Shown here one piece after another: positions 38,913-46,790 of a stretch of 64,000 nucleotides of DNA. Position numbers and translations under genes: made by a program. The notes beneath the pieces are model-generated. The model ran no database searches and was not told the DNA's origin. It saw only the letters and a program-made list of their open reading frames with translations. Numbering within the stretch: the first letter of the stretch is position 1; every line of letters begins with the position of its first letter. This DNA is from Rhizobium sp. WYJ-E13 (GTDB taxonomy: Bacteria > Pseudomonadota > Alphaproteobacteria > Rhizobiales > Rhizobiaceae), in contig NZ_CP076855.1 of assembly GCF_018987265.1 (NCBI RefSeq), positions 1-64,000 on the forward strand, in the 5' to 3' direction.

Positions 38913-39461
38913 ATGTCGTACATCAAAACGCCAGCATCCATCGAGGACGCTCCGGAGCAGTCGCGTCCGGTGCTTCAAGCTGTCGAAAAGCAGCTTGGCT
39001 CGGTTCCCAACATCTTTCGCATCATCTCCAACAGTCCAGCCGTCCTCAGTGGATTCGTCGGGTTTCAGGGGGCGCTTGGCAAGGGACAACTGACGCCCGC
39101 AACGCGCGATAGGATTGCCTTGGCGCTCGCCGAAATCAACGGCTGTGACTATTGCCTCACGGCACATACTTATTTCGCCAGCAAATTCGCCAAGCTGGAC
39201 GAGAATGAGATCATCGCCAATCGCGCTGGCACCTCGAGCGATCCGAAGGCTGCGGCAGCAGTGACTTTCGCCAAGGCCCTCGCCGAAAAGCGCGGCGACA
39301 TTGCTCCTTCTGAAATCGAAATTGTGCGCGCAGCCGGTTACAGCGATGCAGAAATTCTGGAAATCATCGCCCACGTCGCGCTCAACACGTTCACTAATTA
39401 TGTCAACCGGGCGCTCGATACCGAGATTGATTTTCCCGCGATCTTCGGAAAAGCCGCCTGA
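38913..39461 (+). CDS. AhpD-fold peroxidase-related protein
   Basis: A 182-residue protein of the AhpD-like, uncharacterised peroxidase-related group. The redox pair is Cys78-Asp-Tyr-Cys81 with His in NGCDYCLTAHTYFASK. VPNIFRIISNSPAVLSGF and LTPATRDRIALALAEI are family landmarks. The start at 38913 has AGGAG eight bases upstream; the frame is open 100 codons further but without homology. It is followed by a DUF417 membrane protein, a pairing suggesting joint response to reactive species. Confidence 0.93.
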   Translation: MSYIKTPASIEDAPEQSRPVLQAVEKQLGSVPNIFRIISNSPAVLSGFVGFQGALGKGQLTPATRDRIALALAEINGCDYCLTAHTYFASKFAKLDENEIIANRAGTSSDPKAAAAVTFAKALAEKRGDIAPSEIEIVRAAGYSDAEILEIIAHVALNTFTNYVNRALDTEIDFPAIFGKAA

Positions 39462-39612
39462 GCCGTGGAGAAGGGCGCGAAAGAAAGGCGCCCTTCTCGG
39501 CCCACATCAGTGGTGGCAAACGCGTTGCTGCACAACGCACAGTCCGGCGAGATCGCCACAACCCATCCAAAAGCACTTCCGCTGCGCGCCAGCACAACAA
39601 GAGGATGCGTCC

Positions 39613-40248
39613 GTGAACACGCTTATCTACAATGCCCTGCACATTCTGGCCGACGACCGTTCCAACAGGCTGGGCATCGGGGCGATGAGAGTTGCAATCG
39701 CCATTATCTTCATCTGGATCGGCCTTCTGAAGTTCGTTCCCTACGAGGCCGACAGTATCACGCCTTTCGTCGCCAACAGCCCGATCATGTCTTTCTTTTA
39801 TGCCGACCCCCAAGATTACAAGGGTCACCTTACAAAAGAAGGAGAACTTGTCCAGGCACAGCGCAATTGGCAGTTGGCGAACCGGACCTATGCTTTTTCC
39901 ACGGGGCTGGGGATCGTTGAACTTATCATCGGCTTTACGACGCTTTCCGGGTTTTTCACTCGGTGGGGAGGCCTGATCGGTGCGCTTTTAGCGTTTGCAA
40001 CGCCATTCGTGACTTTGTCATTCCTCGTCACCACCCCAGAAGCCTGGGTACCTGCGCTGGGCGATGCAGAACATGGTTTCCCCTACCTATCGGGTCCCGG
40101 TCGACTGGTGCTTAAGGACATCGCCATCCTTGCAGGCGCTTGGCTGATCATCGCGGATACGGCAAGAGGAATCCTGTTGAAGACAACAGCGCCGGCGAAA
40201 AAAGAAGCGCCACAACCCGTCGCGCCGCATCCGCTGTCGCGCCGCTGA
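39613..40248 (+). CDS. DUF417 (YkgB-type) inner-membrane protein
   Basis: A 211-residue membrane protein starting at GTG 39613. It has about four hydrophobic segments (AIAIIFIWIGLLKFVPYEAD, LGIVELIIGFTTLSGFF, LIGALLAFATPFVTLSFLV and IAILAGAWLIIADTA), with the DUF417 landmark KFVPYEADSITPFVANSPIM. Relatives in enterobacteria (YkgB/RclC) belong to reactive-chlorine-response loci. It follows the AhpD-fold gene by about 150 bp on the same strand. Confidence 0.9.
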   Translation: MNTLIYNALHILADDRSNRLGIGAMRVAIAIIFIWIGLLKFVPYEADSITPFVANSPIMSFFYADPQDYKGHLTKEGELVQAQRNWQLANRTYAFSTGLGIVELIIGFTTLSGFFTRWGGLIGALLAFATPFVTLSFLVTTPEAWVPALGDAEHGFPYLSGPGRLVLKDIAILAGAWLIIADTARGILLKTTAPAKKEAPQPVAPHPLSRR

Positions 40249-40435
40249 TACCCGATACATGACAGCGATTTGCGAGCCTGACAAAGACCCGTGTCAGGCT
40301 CTCGCCGTCATCAACTCTCCGCCGGTCGAAGGACCGTAGCTTCGTGGGCACAGGAGACTGACCATACGGGCTTAACGATCTCGCTGCCCGTTCGTTATGA
40401 ACAAGATCACTCGCTCAGTATCTAACGAGGCAGGT

Positions 40436-40777
40436 TCAGTGGGAAGCGGGTCGGGGTATGAGTGATCCGTCGGCGTCAAGGCCGATCTCAATATTCTCGA
40501 TTGCCTGAGCTAGCCGGTGAATAAATACGGGAGCGTTGGTGGCGACGGCAATCTTTCCGGAGGAGGTCAGAATCTCCGCGGCACTACTGATGAGAGCCGC
40601 CTCGAGGCCACGGTTATTTTCTCGGTGAGCTTTGTCAGCAAGGATTGTCAGCCGCGCTGACAACACTAGAAGCGCCTTCAGCCGGTCCGTCGATGTCATC
40701 AGGCAACTAATCGCCGGATGATGTCGCGTCGCAAACAAAGGCGACAGTCCCGGCGCACCGGTGAGAAGATTCAGCAT
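40436..40777 (-). CDS. Hypothetical protein, helical
   Basis: A 113-residue protein with a CGGAGG site upstream of the ATG. From residue 30 it is predicted helical (RLKALLVLSARLTILADKAH, then GLEAALISSAAEILTSSGKI). No family recognised. It may be distantly related to the protein at 26892-27242. Confidence 0.6.
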   Translation of the reverse strand: MLNLLTGAPGLSPLFATRHHPAISCLMTSTDRLKALLVLSARLTILADKAHRENNRGLEAALISSAAEILTSSGKIAVATNAPVFIHRLAQAIENIEIGLDADGSLIPRPASH

Positions 40778-41080
40778 GGTTGACCTCCGTCAGATTGATG
40801 AAGCCAAGGTATCAGGCTCGCAGGAAAGTCAAATTGTACCGGAGTATAGGGGTCTAGATCGGACGTTTGAAATTGTGAGCTTAAGCTCGGCCCTAAAGGC
40901 ATCCTGTTTGCGAGATCAGGGCCGTCCGACGACGCCACATCATCGCCCTCGCAAGCAAGTGATTTCATTTGTAGCTGATTACCCATCGTCGAAATCGTAC
41001 GAAAGCAGCAACGTGTTATTACGCGGTCGGCCTGAGGCTGGTGAAAACTGGGGGCACGTTATCCCCGCAAGGAGACAGGC
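40778..41080. other. Intergenic upstream of the flavoprotein gene
   Basis: Divergent promoter region. No operator was recognised. Confidence 0.4.
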
Positions 41081-42262
41081 ATGAATATCCAGAGCAAGTC
41101 CATAGACCTCGAGTTCGAGATGCCAAGCGTTGACGAGCTGAGAGTCAAGTTCGGACCCCACCTGGCAGAGATGGAATCCCTGCGCCGGTTGCCGAACGCA
41201 CTCGTTCAACAACTTGAAACCATTGGCGTGTTCCGCATGCTTGCACCCAGGCAGTTTGGGGGGCTGGAACTGGCATTTCCCACCGCGTTGGAGCTGATCA
41301 GGCGCATTTCCATCGTCGACGGTTCGATCGGCTGGATTGCCGCGATCAATAGTGGCGCTTGCCTGGTACTGCCCCGGCTGCCAAGATCCGCCCTCGGTGA
41401 GATATACAGCAATGGCGCAGACCAAATAGTCGCCGGCTCGGCTCAAGCATTAGGGATTGCGAGGCGCGTGCCGGGTGGTTGGCATGTCAGCGGCCGGTGG
41501 CCTTTTGCAAGCGGATGTACTGCGGCAAACTGGATCATCGCCGGCTTCAAAGACGCCGAGCCGGGGGCCGACGAAAAGCCGACCACGAAGCAAATGCTTC
41601 TTCGATCCGACCGGTATACCATTGAGGACACTTGGAAGGTTTTGGGCCTGCGCGGGACCGGAAGCCATCATGTCTCCATCACCGACGCTTTCGTGGCCGA
41701 CGCTTTCGTGATGACGCTCGGACCCGGCGAGCTTTCCGTTGATGCACCATTGTATCGTCACCCTGCACATCTGATTGCCCTGGGGCATGGGGCCGTTCAT
41801 CTCGGAATCGCACAGGCAGCGGTCGCAGACGTTGTTGCACTTCAGCGTGAGCGGTCGAGCGACGCACCGGGCCGACGAGACCTCATCGACTATGAACTCG
41901 GAAAGTGCCATGGTCGATTGAAAGCGGCGCAAGCTGTTTTCAACCTGCAAGTAAACTCGAACTGGTCGGACGCCACTAACAATATTCCGGCAAAGCCGGT
42001 GACGCTTGGAAATACCGTACAGACACTCGTGCAAATTGCTGCCGAGACGCTTGACATTGTTCGAACTTGTTTCGAGATCGCTGGAAGCGCGGCGATTTAT
42101 GATGAAAGCCCCCTCCAGAGACGGCTGCGCGATATTCAGGTTGCCACGCAGCACGGTCTCGTTCAAAGGGCAAATTGGGTGGCGGGTGGCAAAGCCCTTC
42201 TGGAGGAGGACGGCAGTGCCAGCCTGAACAACTCGTTTTTCTCTGCCTTAGCCACGGGTTAG
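41081..42262 (+). CDS. Acyl-CoA dehydrogenase-fold flavin-dependent monooxygenase
   Basis: A 393-residue protein of the acyl-CoA dehydrogenase fold. IGVFRMLAPRQFGGLELAFP near the N-terminus, ISIVDGSIGWIAAINSG, GWHVSGRWPFASGC and WKVLGLRGTGSHHVSITDAF match the two-component monooxygenase branch (HpaH-, DszC- or HsaA-like), which uses reduced flavin to hydroxylate aromatic or sulfur compounds. The catalytic Glu of true acyl-CoA dehydrogenases is not evident. An AAGGAGACAGG site precedes the ATG. No flavin reductase gene is adjacent; the reductase could be elsewhere. Confidence 0.9.
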   Translation: MNIQSKSIDLEFEMPSVDELRVKFGPHLAEMESLRRLPNALVQQLETIGVFRMLAPRQFGGLELAFPTALELIRRISIVDGSIGWIAAINSGACLVLPRLPRSALGEIYSNGADQIVAGSAQALGIARRVPGGWHVSGRWPFASGCTAANWIIAGFKDAEPGADEKPTTKQMLLRSDRYTIEDTWKVLGLRGTGSHHVSITDAFVADAFVMTLGPGELSVDAPLYRHPAHLIALGHGAVHLGIAQAAVADVVALQRERSSDAPGRRDLIDYELGKCHGRLKAAQAVFNLQVNSNWSDATNNIPAKPVTLGNTVQTLVQIAAETLDIVRTCFEIAGSAAIYDESPLQRRLRDIQVATQHGLVQRANWVAGGKALLEEDGSASLNNSFFSALATG

Positions 42263-43082
42263 CCGAATCGTCCCGGAGATTTAGGCACTGCTTGCGTTAC
42301 GCGACGGCTGCGCCTGTCGCGAGACACCTATTTGGGTTTGTATCAGATCGAAAACTTGCCCACGTGTCCGCCAAGCGAACCGCCGCTGGTTCACCAAAAT
42401 CGACGGGCATTGTGACGGTACGCGGAAGCCTGTTTGTGCTCCTCGGCGCGAGGCTATTGCATGACAGCGATAGCGCCAATGATCAGCACCTGCGGATGTC
42501 TCGTTGCCCCATCTTTGACGTTCGACCAAGTCGTTCCTTCGCTCCGGTCGAGTGCTGGACCGGGACCGTTCACAACTTGGTGGAAAAGTCCTGCCGCGTT
42601 CGAACGTCTCCATCGGTGGACAAGGCCTCTACTGCCATCGCAGTTATCGGCCCTATCCCTGGCATTGTCTGAAAGCGACGCTTCACCCCATGCCAGGCCT
42701 CGCTATGAAGCACATTCTCAAGATCTGCGATCTTCGGCCCAGTTGCTCGATTAGCTTCGGCAGGCCAATGAGATACTGCGCAAAGCTTCTGCTTGTTTCG
42801 CGATGGCGGAGCTCGACTTTTCTATGACGGTCGGATCCGGTCAAAGGCTTTCGCGCGTCGCCTGATGCTCGGGCTGTCGGCGATGCTGAAGCCCGGCTGC
42901 GCCGGTCTTCCCCCGGGCGGGCGTTCCTGCCGCGGGTTGCGCTTGCGACCGGGCGGCCGCAAGGGAAGCTTTGCCGCGACCATGATCCGAGTTTTGTTTC
43001 CGATCGCGCCCTTGCACCCGCCGGCCTTCGCGCCGGCGGGATGGAAGACCTCTTGGTGTGAGAGGGGCAGAGGAGCAGCGAT
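42263..43082. other. Intergenic with a transposase scrap and a GC-rich leader
   Basis: Contains the IS3 OrfA remnant at 42755-42822. From about 42870 it is the GC-rich leader of the TOPRIM gene, with a perfect hairpin CCCGCCGGC/GCCGGCGGG (43017-43025 with 43032-43040) shortly before the gene. Confidence 0.6.
42755..42822 (+). mobile_element. Remnant of an IS3-family OrfA transposase
   Basis: The + strand reads LRQANEILRKASACFAMAEL followed by DF. The (L)RxANEILRKASAxFAxAELD pattern is the end of OrfA in IS3-family elements, including its leucine-zipper tail. No OrfB, terminal inverted repeats or target duplication was found, so only a scrap is left. It marks the boundary between the catabolic patchwork and the conserved plasmid block. 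Confidence 0.75.
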
Positions 43083-44039
43083 ATGGACAGACAGAAGGTA
43101 GAAGAGGTCCGCAGTAAGGTCTCGTGCGTGGAAGTGCTCGTGGAGGCCGGTTTTCATTTCGACAAGCGGGAGAGCAGTCGCCGTGCCCTGAAATTCCGCC
43201 GTGGCGGTGAGATCATCATCGTCACTCATGGCGGCATCGGCTGGTTCGATCCGTTATCGGAAGAGAAGGGCGACGTCTTTGCGCTCGCAAGCCTTCTGAA
43301 GAAGATCCCGTTCAGCGCCTCGGTCGAGCTCGTGGCTAGTCTGGCCGGGCTGCAGCTTTGGCAGCAACCGGATCGAAGGGCACAGCGACTTTACACGCCG
43401 GTGGTCACTGAGCGATGGGCGCGGCGGCCGGCAATGGAACTGGCGTCAATGACCTATCGCTATCTGCATGACGTGCGGATGCTGCCGTCGACGCTTCTCA
43501 CGCATGTTGCCAGATCTGACATTGTCCGGCAGGGACCTGGCGGCAGCGCCTGGTTTGCCCATCGCGATACCGCAGGCTGTCTTTCTGGCTGGGAGGAGCG
43601 CGGGCCGCAATGGCGTGGTTTTTCCACGGCCGGTGCCAAGACACTGTTCCGTTTCGGACCCCATCAGTTCTCGCGCATCTGCATCACGGAAGCAGCCATC
43701 GATGCCCTCAGCCTAGCGGCGATCGAAAAGATCAGGCCTGACACGCTTTATAGCAGCACCGGGGGTGGATGGTCGGCGGCAACAGACGAGGCGATCCGCG
43801 CAGCCGCGGCCGGCGCAATGCTGGTGGCTGCCACCGACGCCGATCCGCAGGGAGAAGTCTATGCCGATCGTTTGCGCCGGATCGCGGATCTCGCAGCAAG
43901 CGATTTTCTGCGGCTGAGACCACGCGCGATCGACTGGAACGAGGTCCTGAAGGAGCAAAGAAGAGAGGAAGAAGAACTGCCGCATGCGCGGGCGACCGCG
44001 TCAAGGGTGAAGCTTCGCCCGCCGGACGGCGGCCCCTGA
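43083..44039 (+). CDS. DUF3991 and TOPRIM domain protein
   Basis: A 318-residue plasmid protein with an N-terminal DUF3991-type region (residues about 1-110, VLVEAGFHFDKRESSRRALK, FDPLSEEKGDVFALASLL) and a C-terminal TOPRIM domain (about 195-290: ICITEAAIDALSLAAIEKI, then GAMLVAATDADPQGEVYADR). The acidic Glu and DxD residues of TOPRIM are present. Such proteins resemble the primase half of plasmid Mob/primase systems and usually accompany conjugative elements. An AGGAG site precedes the ATG. First gene of the conserved block. Confidence 0.9.
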   Translation: MDRQKVEEVRSKVSCVEVLVEAGFHFDKRESSRRALKFRRGGEIIIVTHGGIGWFDPLSEEKGDVFALASLLKKIPFSASVELVASLAGLQLWQQPDRRAQRLYTPVVTERWARRPAMELASMTYRYLHDVRMLPSTLLTHVARSDIVRQGPGGSAWFAHRDTAGCLSGWEERGPQWRGFSTAGAKTLFRFGPHQFSRICITEAAIDALSLAAIEKIRPDTLYSSTGGGWSAATDEAIRAAAAGAMLVAATDADPQGEVYADRLRRIADLAASDFLRLRPRAIDWNEVLKEQRREEEELPHARATASRVKLRPPDGGP

Positions 44040-44138
44040 CACGGTTCCCGCGAGGCGGCCGTGGGGGAGGGGTGATCAAAGGGCTGACAGGAAGGCGATC
44101 GGCATCCCTGCCGCCATCATCCGCGAAAGGAACCGTCC

Positions 44139-44808
44139 ATGTCCGAGCTTTCCGTCTTTCATCCGCCCTTCCGCAAGGTCCTCGAAGGCGTCGCCAGCCG
44201 CCAGCAGATGTATGCGTTATTCAACCGCCATTCCCAGGCTCCCTTCGACGAGAACAGGATAGCCGGCGCTTACTATGCCGGCGAGTGGTTCGAGGTTGCC
44301 GAGCGCGACCACGACCGGATGTTCGCGATCCTGCCGCCACTCTTCTGGCGTGGTGACATGTTCGCCATGCGCGAATTCATCGGTGAGAGCATCACCAGCG
44401 TTTTCTTCACCCTGTGGATCGGCGGCCGTCAACGGTGGTTTCACGGCTATTGCGATCTTGCGGAGCGTCATCCATGGGCAAAACAGTCTGCCGGCCGCCG
44501 GCCGCCGGCCGCCGGTCGCCGGTCGCCCGAGGGCATGCGTGCCGCGATCCTGGAGCGTGAGAGCCGGGCCGATCGCGCGATGACCCGTCAAGAAAAGCTC
44601 GACCATATCTGGAGCGCGACAGGGCCGGATTTCCGGGCCTACGGCGATACCCGGTTTCCGGACTGGTTCCGCGGCCGGCAGATGGTCATGGTCTTTTCCA
44701 CCTCCGGCGCCAAGGCCTGGAAAACTGTTCGATGGCCTGACCGATCCGGAGATGGCCGTCAAGCTGCCGGTGCAGCTGCGTTGCCTGCCAGCCGCAAAAG
44801 CCGACTGA
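44139..44808 (+). pseudogene. DUF1419 protein with a frameshift near its C-terminus
   Basis: The frame from 44139 begins SELSVFHPPFRKVLEGVASR and contains RHSQAPFDENRIAGAYYAGE and FEVAERDHDRMFAILPPLFW, matching rhizobial DUF1419 proteins. At about 44720 the frame shifts: the expected C-terminus LFDGLTDPEMAVKLPVQLRC ends at the stop 44806-44808 in another frame. Removing one A from the AAAA run at 44721-44724 restores it. As it stands the reading frame continues to 44909 with unrelated residues. A Gly/Arg/Pro-rich insert (44491-44535, direct repeats of CCGGCCGCCGG type) lies in the middle. Confidence 0.85.
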
Positions 44809-44898
44809 GGTTCACCACACCCCTCCATCTCACTTTTCGCGCGCGGACGCCCACACGCCGGGTCGTTTGCGCGCGCCTTCCAACAGGGAGCCTCTCTC

Positions 44899-45452
44899 AT
44901 GGCGCATGACGATCCCTTCACGCTTGACCTCTTTGGAAACACCGCGCTTTCGTCGACATTCGATATTGCCGGCGACATCGCCGCATCAAGCGTTTCTCAC
45001 ACCCGCAGCGACTATGATGCGCATCGCCCGGCGGCAGCGACAGTGCCCGCCGGTCCTGTTTCGGCGGCCCGCGAAAATAGACCCGCTCAGCGGCGCAAGA
45101 GCGACCTCCGCCTGACCGGCGCGCGCCGGCTGGCCAACACCTGGCGGGCGTGCGCCCGCGACAATGTCGCCGCGATCCTGCTGGCAAAGGAGATCGAACG
45201 ATCTGGTCTGCCGGCGCGGCGCGACCAGCAGGAAAGGCTGATCCGCTTTGCCGGCTTCGGCGCCTCCGAGCTTGCCAACGGCATGTTCCGGCGTCCCGGT
45301 GCCGACGGCTTCCGCGCCGGCTGGGAGGAGCCCTCGGAGACATCTTTCCCTTCGAGGCCGAGCTTGCGCTGAAAGTCGGTAAGCTGGAGGACATCGAAAA
45401 AGACCTCGCCGCCACCGACGAGGTCGGCGAGACCGCGCACGCGGCGGCGTGA
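44899..45452 (+). pseudogene. Internally deleted helicase/methylase (strawberry-notch-like) gene
   Basis: The first 155 codons read like the N-terminus of the very large (about 1,500 residue) rhizobial plasmid helicase/N6-DNA methylase: HDDPFTLDLFGNTALSSTF, ARDNVAAILLAKEIE and LIRFAGFGASELANGMFRRP. After GWEEPS the frame ends at 45372. Another frame continues LGDIFPFEAELALKVGKLED and EVGETAHAAA to 45452, which looks like the C-terminus of the same protein. The intervening core appears deleted, leaving the two ends fused. The second-half assignment is less certain. Confidence 0.65.
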
Positions 45453-45677
45453 CTAGCGGGCCGCGTCCATGACGCCGCGCAGGGCAGCATTGATGCGGTC
45501 CTGCCAGCCCGGGCCGTCCTCCTGGAAAAAGGCGAGAACGTCCGAATCGATGCGGATCGAAACCGTTTCCCTTCCCGCCGGCACGGCCGGGCGCTCCGGT
45601 GCCGGCGGAGCCGCCTTCTTTGTCGGCTTGAACAGGGCTTCAGCCGCATCGAGCGGGTTTTGTGGTCTTCGCGCCAT
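45453..45677 (-). CDS. BrnA-type antitoxin
   Basis: A 74-residue protein whose C-terminal half reads RETVSIRIDSDVLAFFQEDG followed by PGWQDRINAALRGVM, the BrnA antitoxin ribbon-helix-helix signature. BrnA normally neutralises the RNase BrnT and represses its own operon. The usual BrnT gene is missing: the gene immediately upstream encodes a different protein. The start at 45677 has AAGGAG. It overlaps convergently with the end of the helicase/methylase relic. Confidence 0.85.
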   Translation of the reverse strand: MARRPQNPLDAAEALFKPTKKAAPPAPERPAVPAGRETVSIRIDSDVLAFFQEDGPGWQDRINAALRGVMDAAR

Positions 45678-45688
45678 CGTCTTCTCCT

Positions 45689-46012
45689 TCAATCCGTTTC
45701 CAGCGGGGGTGCAAACCCTGCCGGCGGTTCCTCATGCATCCGTTGCAAACTCTCGTCCGGTCCATCAGGCCCGGCCCGAAGCTCATGACCGCTCGATGAA
45801 GGCTGTAGTCCCGGCGCAAGCACGCGCCCCGCGCGTTCGTCACCCCGCAGCCGCAGGAGCCGCGCATAGCGCTCTCGCATCTCGGCGCCGCCAATCTCGC
45901 CTGCGATCCAAAGCTCTACGATCTGCATATAATGCGGGTCGGCATCCAATGCGAAGCCACGCTCCTTCCACCGCGCGATGACGCGGTCGGCAATCTCTTT
46001 CCTCCGGTCCAT
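45689..46012 (-). CDS. Conserved hypothetical protein upstream of BrnA
   Basis: A 107-residue protein, MDRRKEIADRVIARWKERGF, then DPHYMQIVELWIAGEIGGAE, MRERYARLLRLRGDERAGRV. The first 65 residues are helical; the rest is Pro/Gly-rich. It resembles small proteins found at this place in other rhizobial plasmids, where it has no known function. GGGGGAGA precedes the ATG. Its stop is 11 bases upstream of the BrnA start, so the two are probably co-translated. Confidence 0.7.
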   Translation of the reverse strand: MDRRKEIADRVIARWKERGFALDADPHYMQIVELWIAGEIGGAEMRERYARLLRLRGDERAGRVLAPGLQPSSSGHELRAGPDGPDESLQRMHEEPPAGFAPPLETD

Positions 46013-46790
46013 TCTCCCCCGCATGTCTCAAACCGTGACACTCACCACTTAACAGGCAGACAGCCTACCGGCCAGCAAAAGCGGGAGTGCCGCCCGTGCA
46101 TTCAAGATCAATTCCGGCGAGGCCCTGGATGGAGCGGCTCTGGCCCGGGCAGTCGGTCCCGTTTCTCCTTCGGACCGCTCTGCTGAAGCTCCTGCGGCTG
46201 CCCCCGCTGCGCCAGACCCGCGACGCGAATTCCCGCTTTCCCGCGCCGGTGGGCGCGGCGCTATGCTGAAAGCTCCGATACGCTCCTTTTTTGGGGCGCT
46301 CGCATACGCCGCCCTAAAGGCAAGGCAAGGCTCCACGATGACGCGAGGCAGTTGCAGCACCATGCAGAGGTCGGTGCTCCTTGTGTTTGCTTGTGCCATT
46401 GCGCCCGCTTGCCTTGGCGGTGCCGGCGATACTGCGCGGCGACAACGCGCTGACATGCTTCCTTCCCATGTGATTAGGCGGCGGCGCCATGTCAGCGTGG
46501 CGATGTCTTCGGCCGCATCCCGTGCGGCGCGATGGTGCTCAAGAGATGAAAGGGAGGAAGAGAAGAACAGGTCGCAGACGGCTGTCCCACCCGCCGGTTT
46601 CCTCAATCGCGACCGTCGCAATGCCGGCCCGCGCCATCACGCAGGCCGAACGACCCGCTGGGGCGCAAACCGGCACCGCTCGTTCGCAATTGCGGGTGCG
46701 CCATCCGCCTGCGGCCGGGGAGGGGTCTTCGGGATGAAGACGAGAAGGCACGGCAGGAGGCCGTTCCCGAAACCCTTAAAGGATACTTCC
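46013..46790. other. Long GC-rich leader of the ParB-domain gene
   Basis: No gene recognised. The frame of the ParB gene is open through much of this stretch, but its residues are unlike any family, so it is more likely an untranslated leader. Positions 46222-46286 resemble 6438-6500. Confidence 0.55.

Noticed and set aside
46263..46790. N-terminal extension of the ParB-domain protein
   Set aside because: The frame is open, but the residues are Arg/Ala-rich and unlike the family, and a good ribosome binding site stands before 46791.
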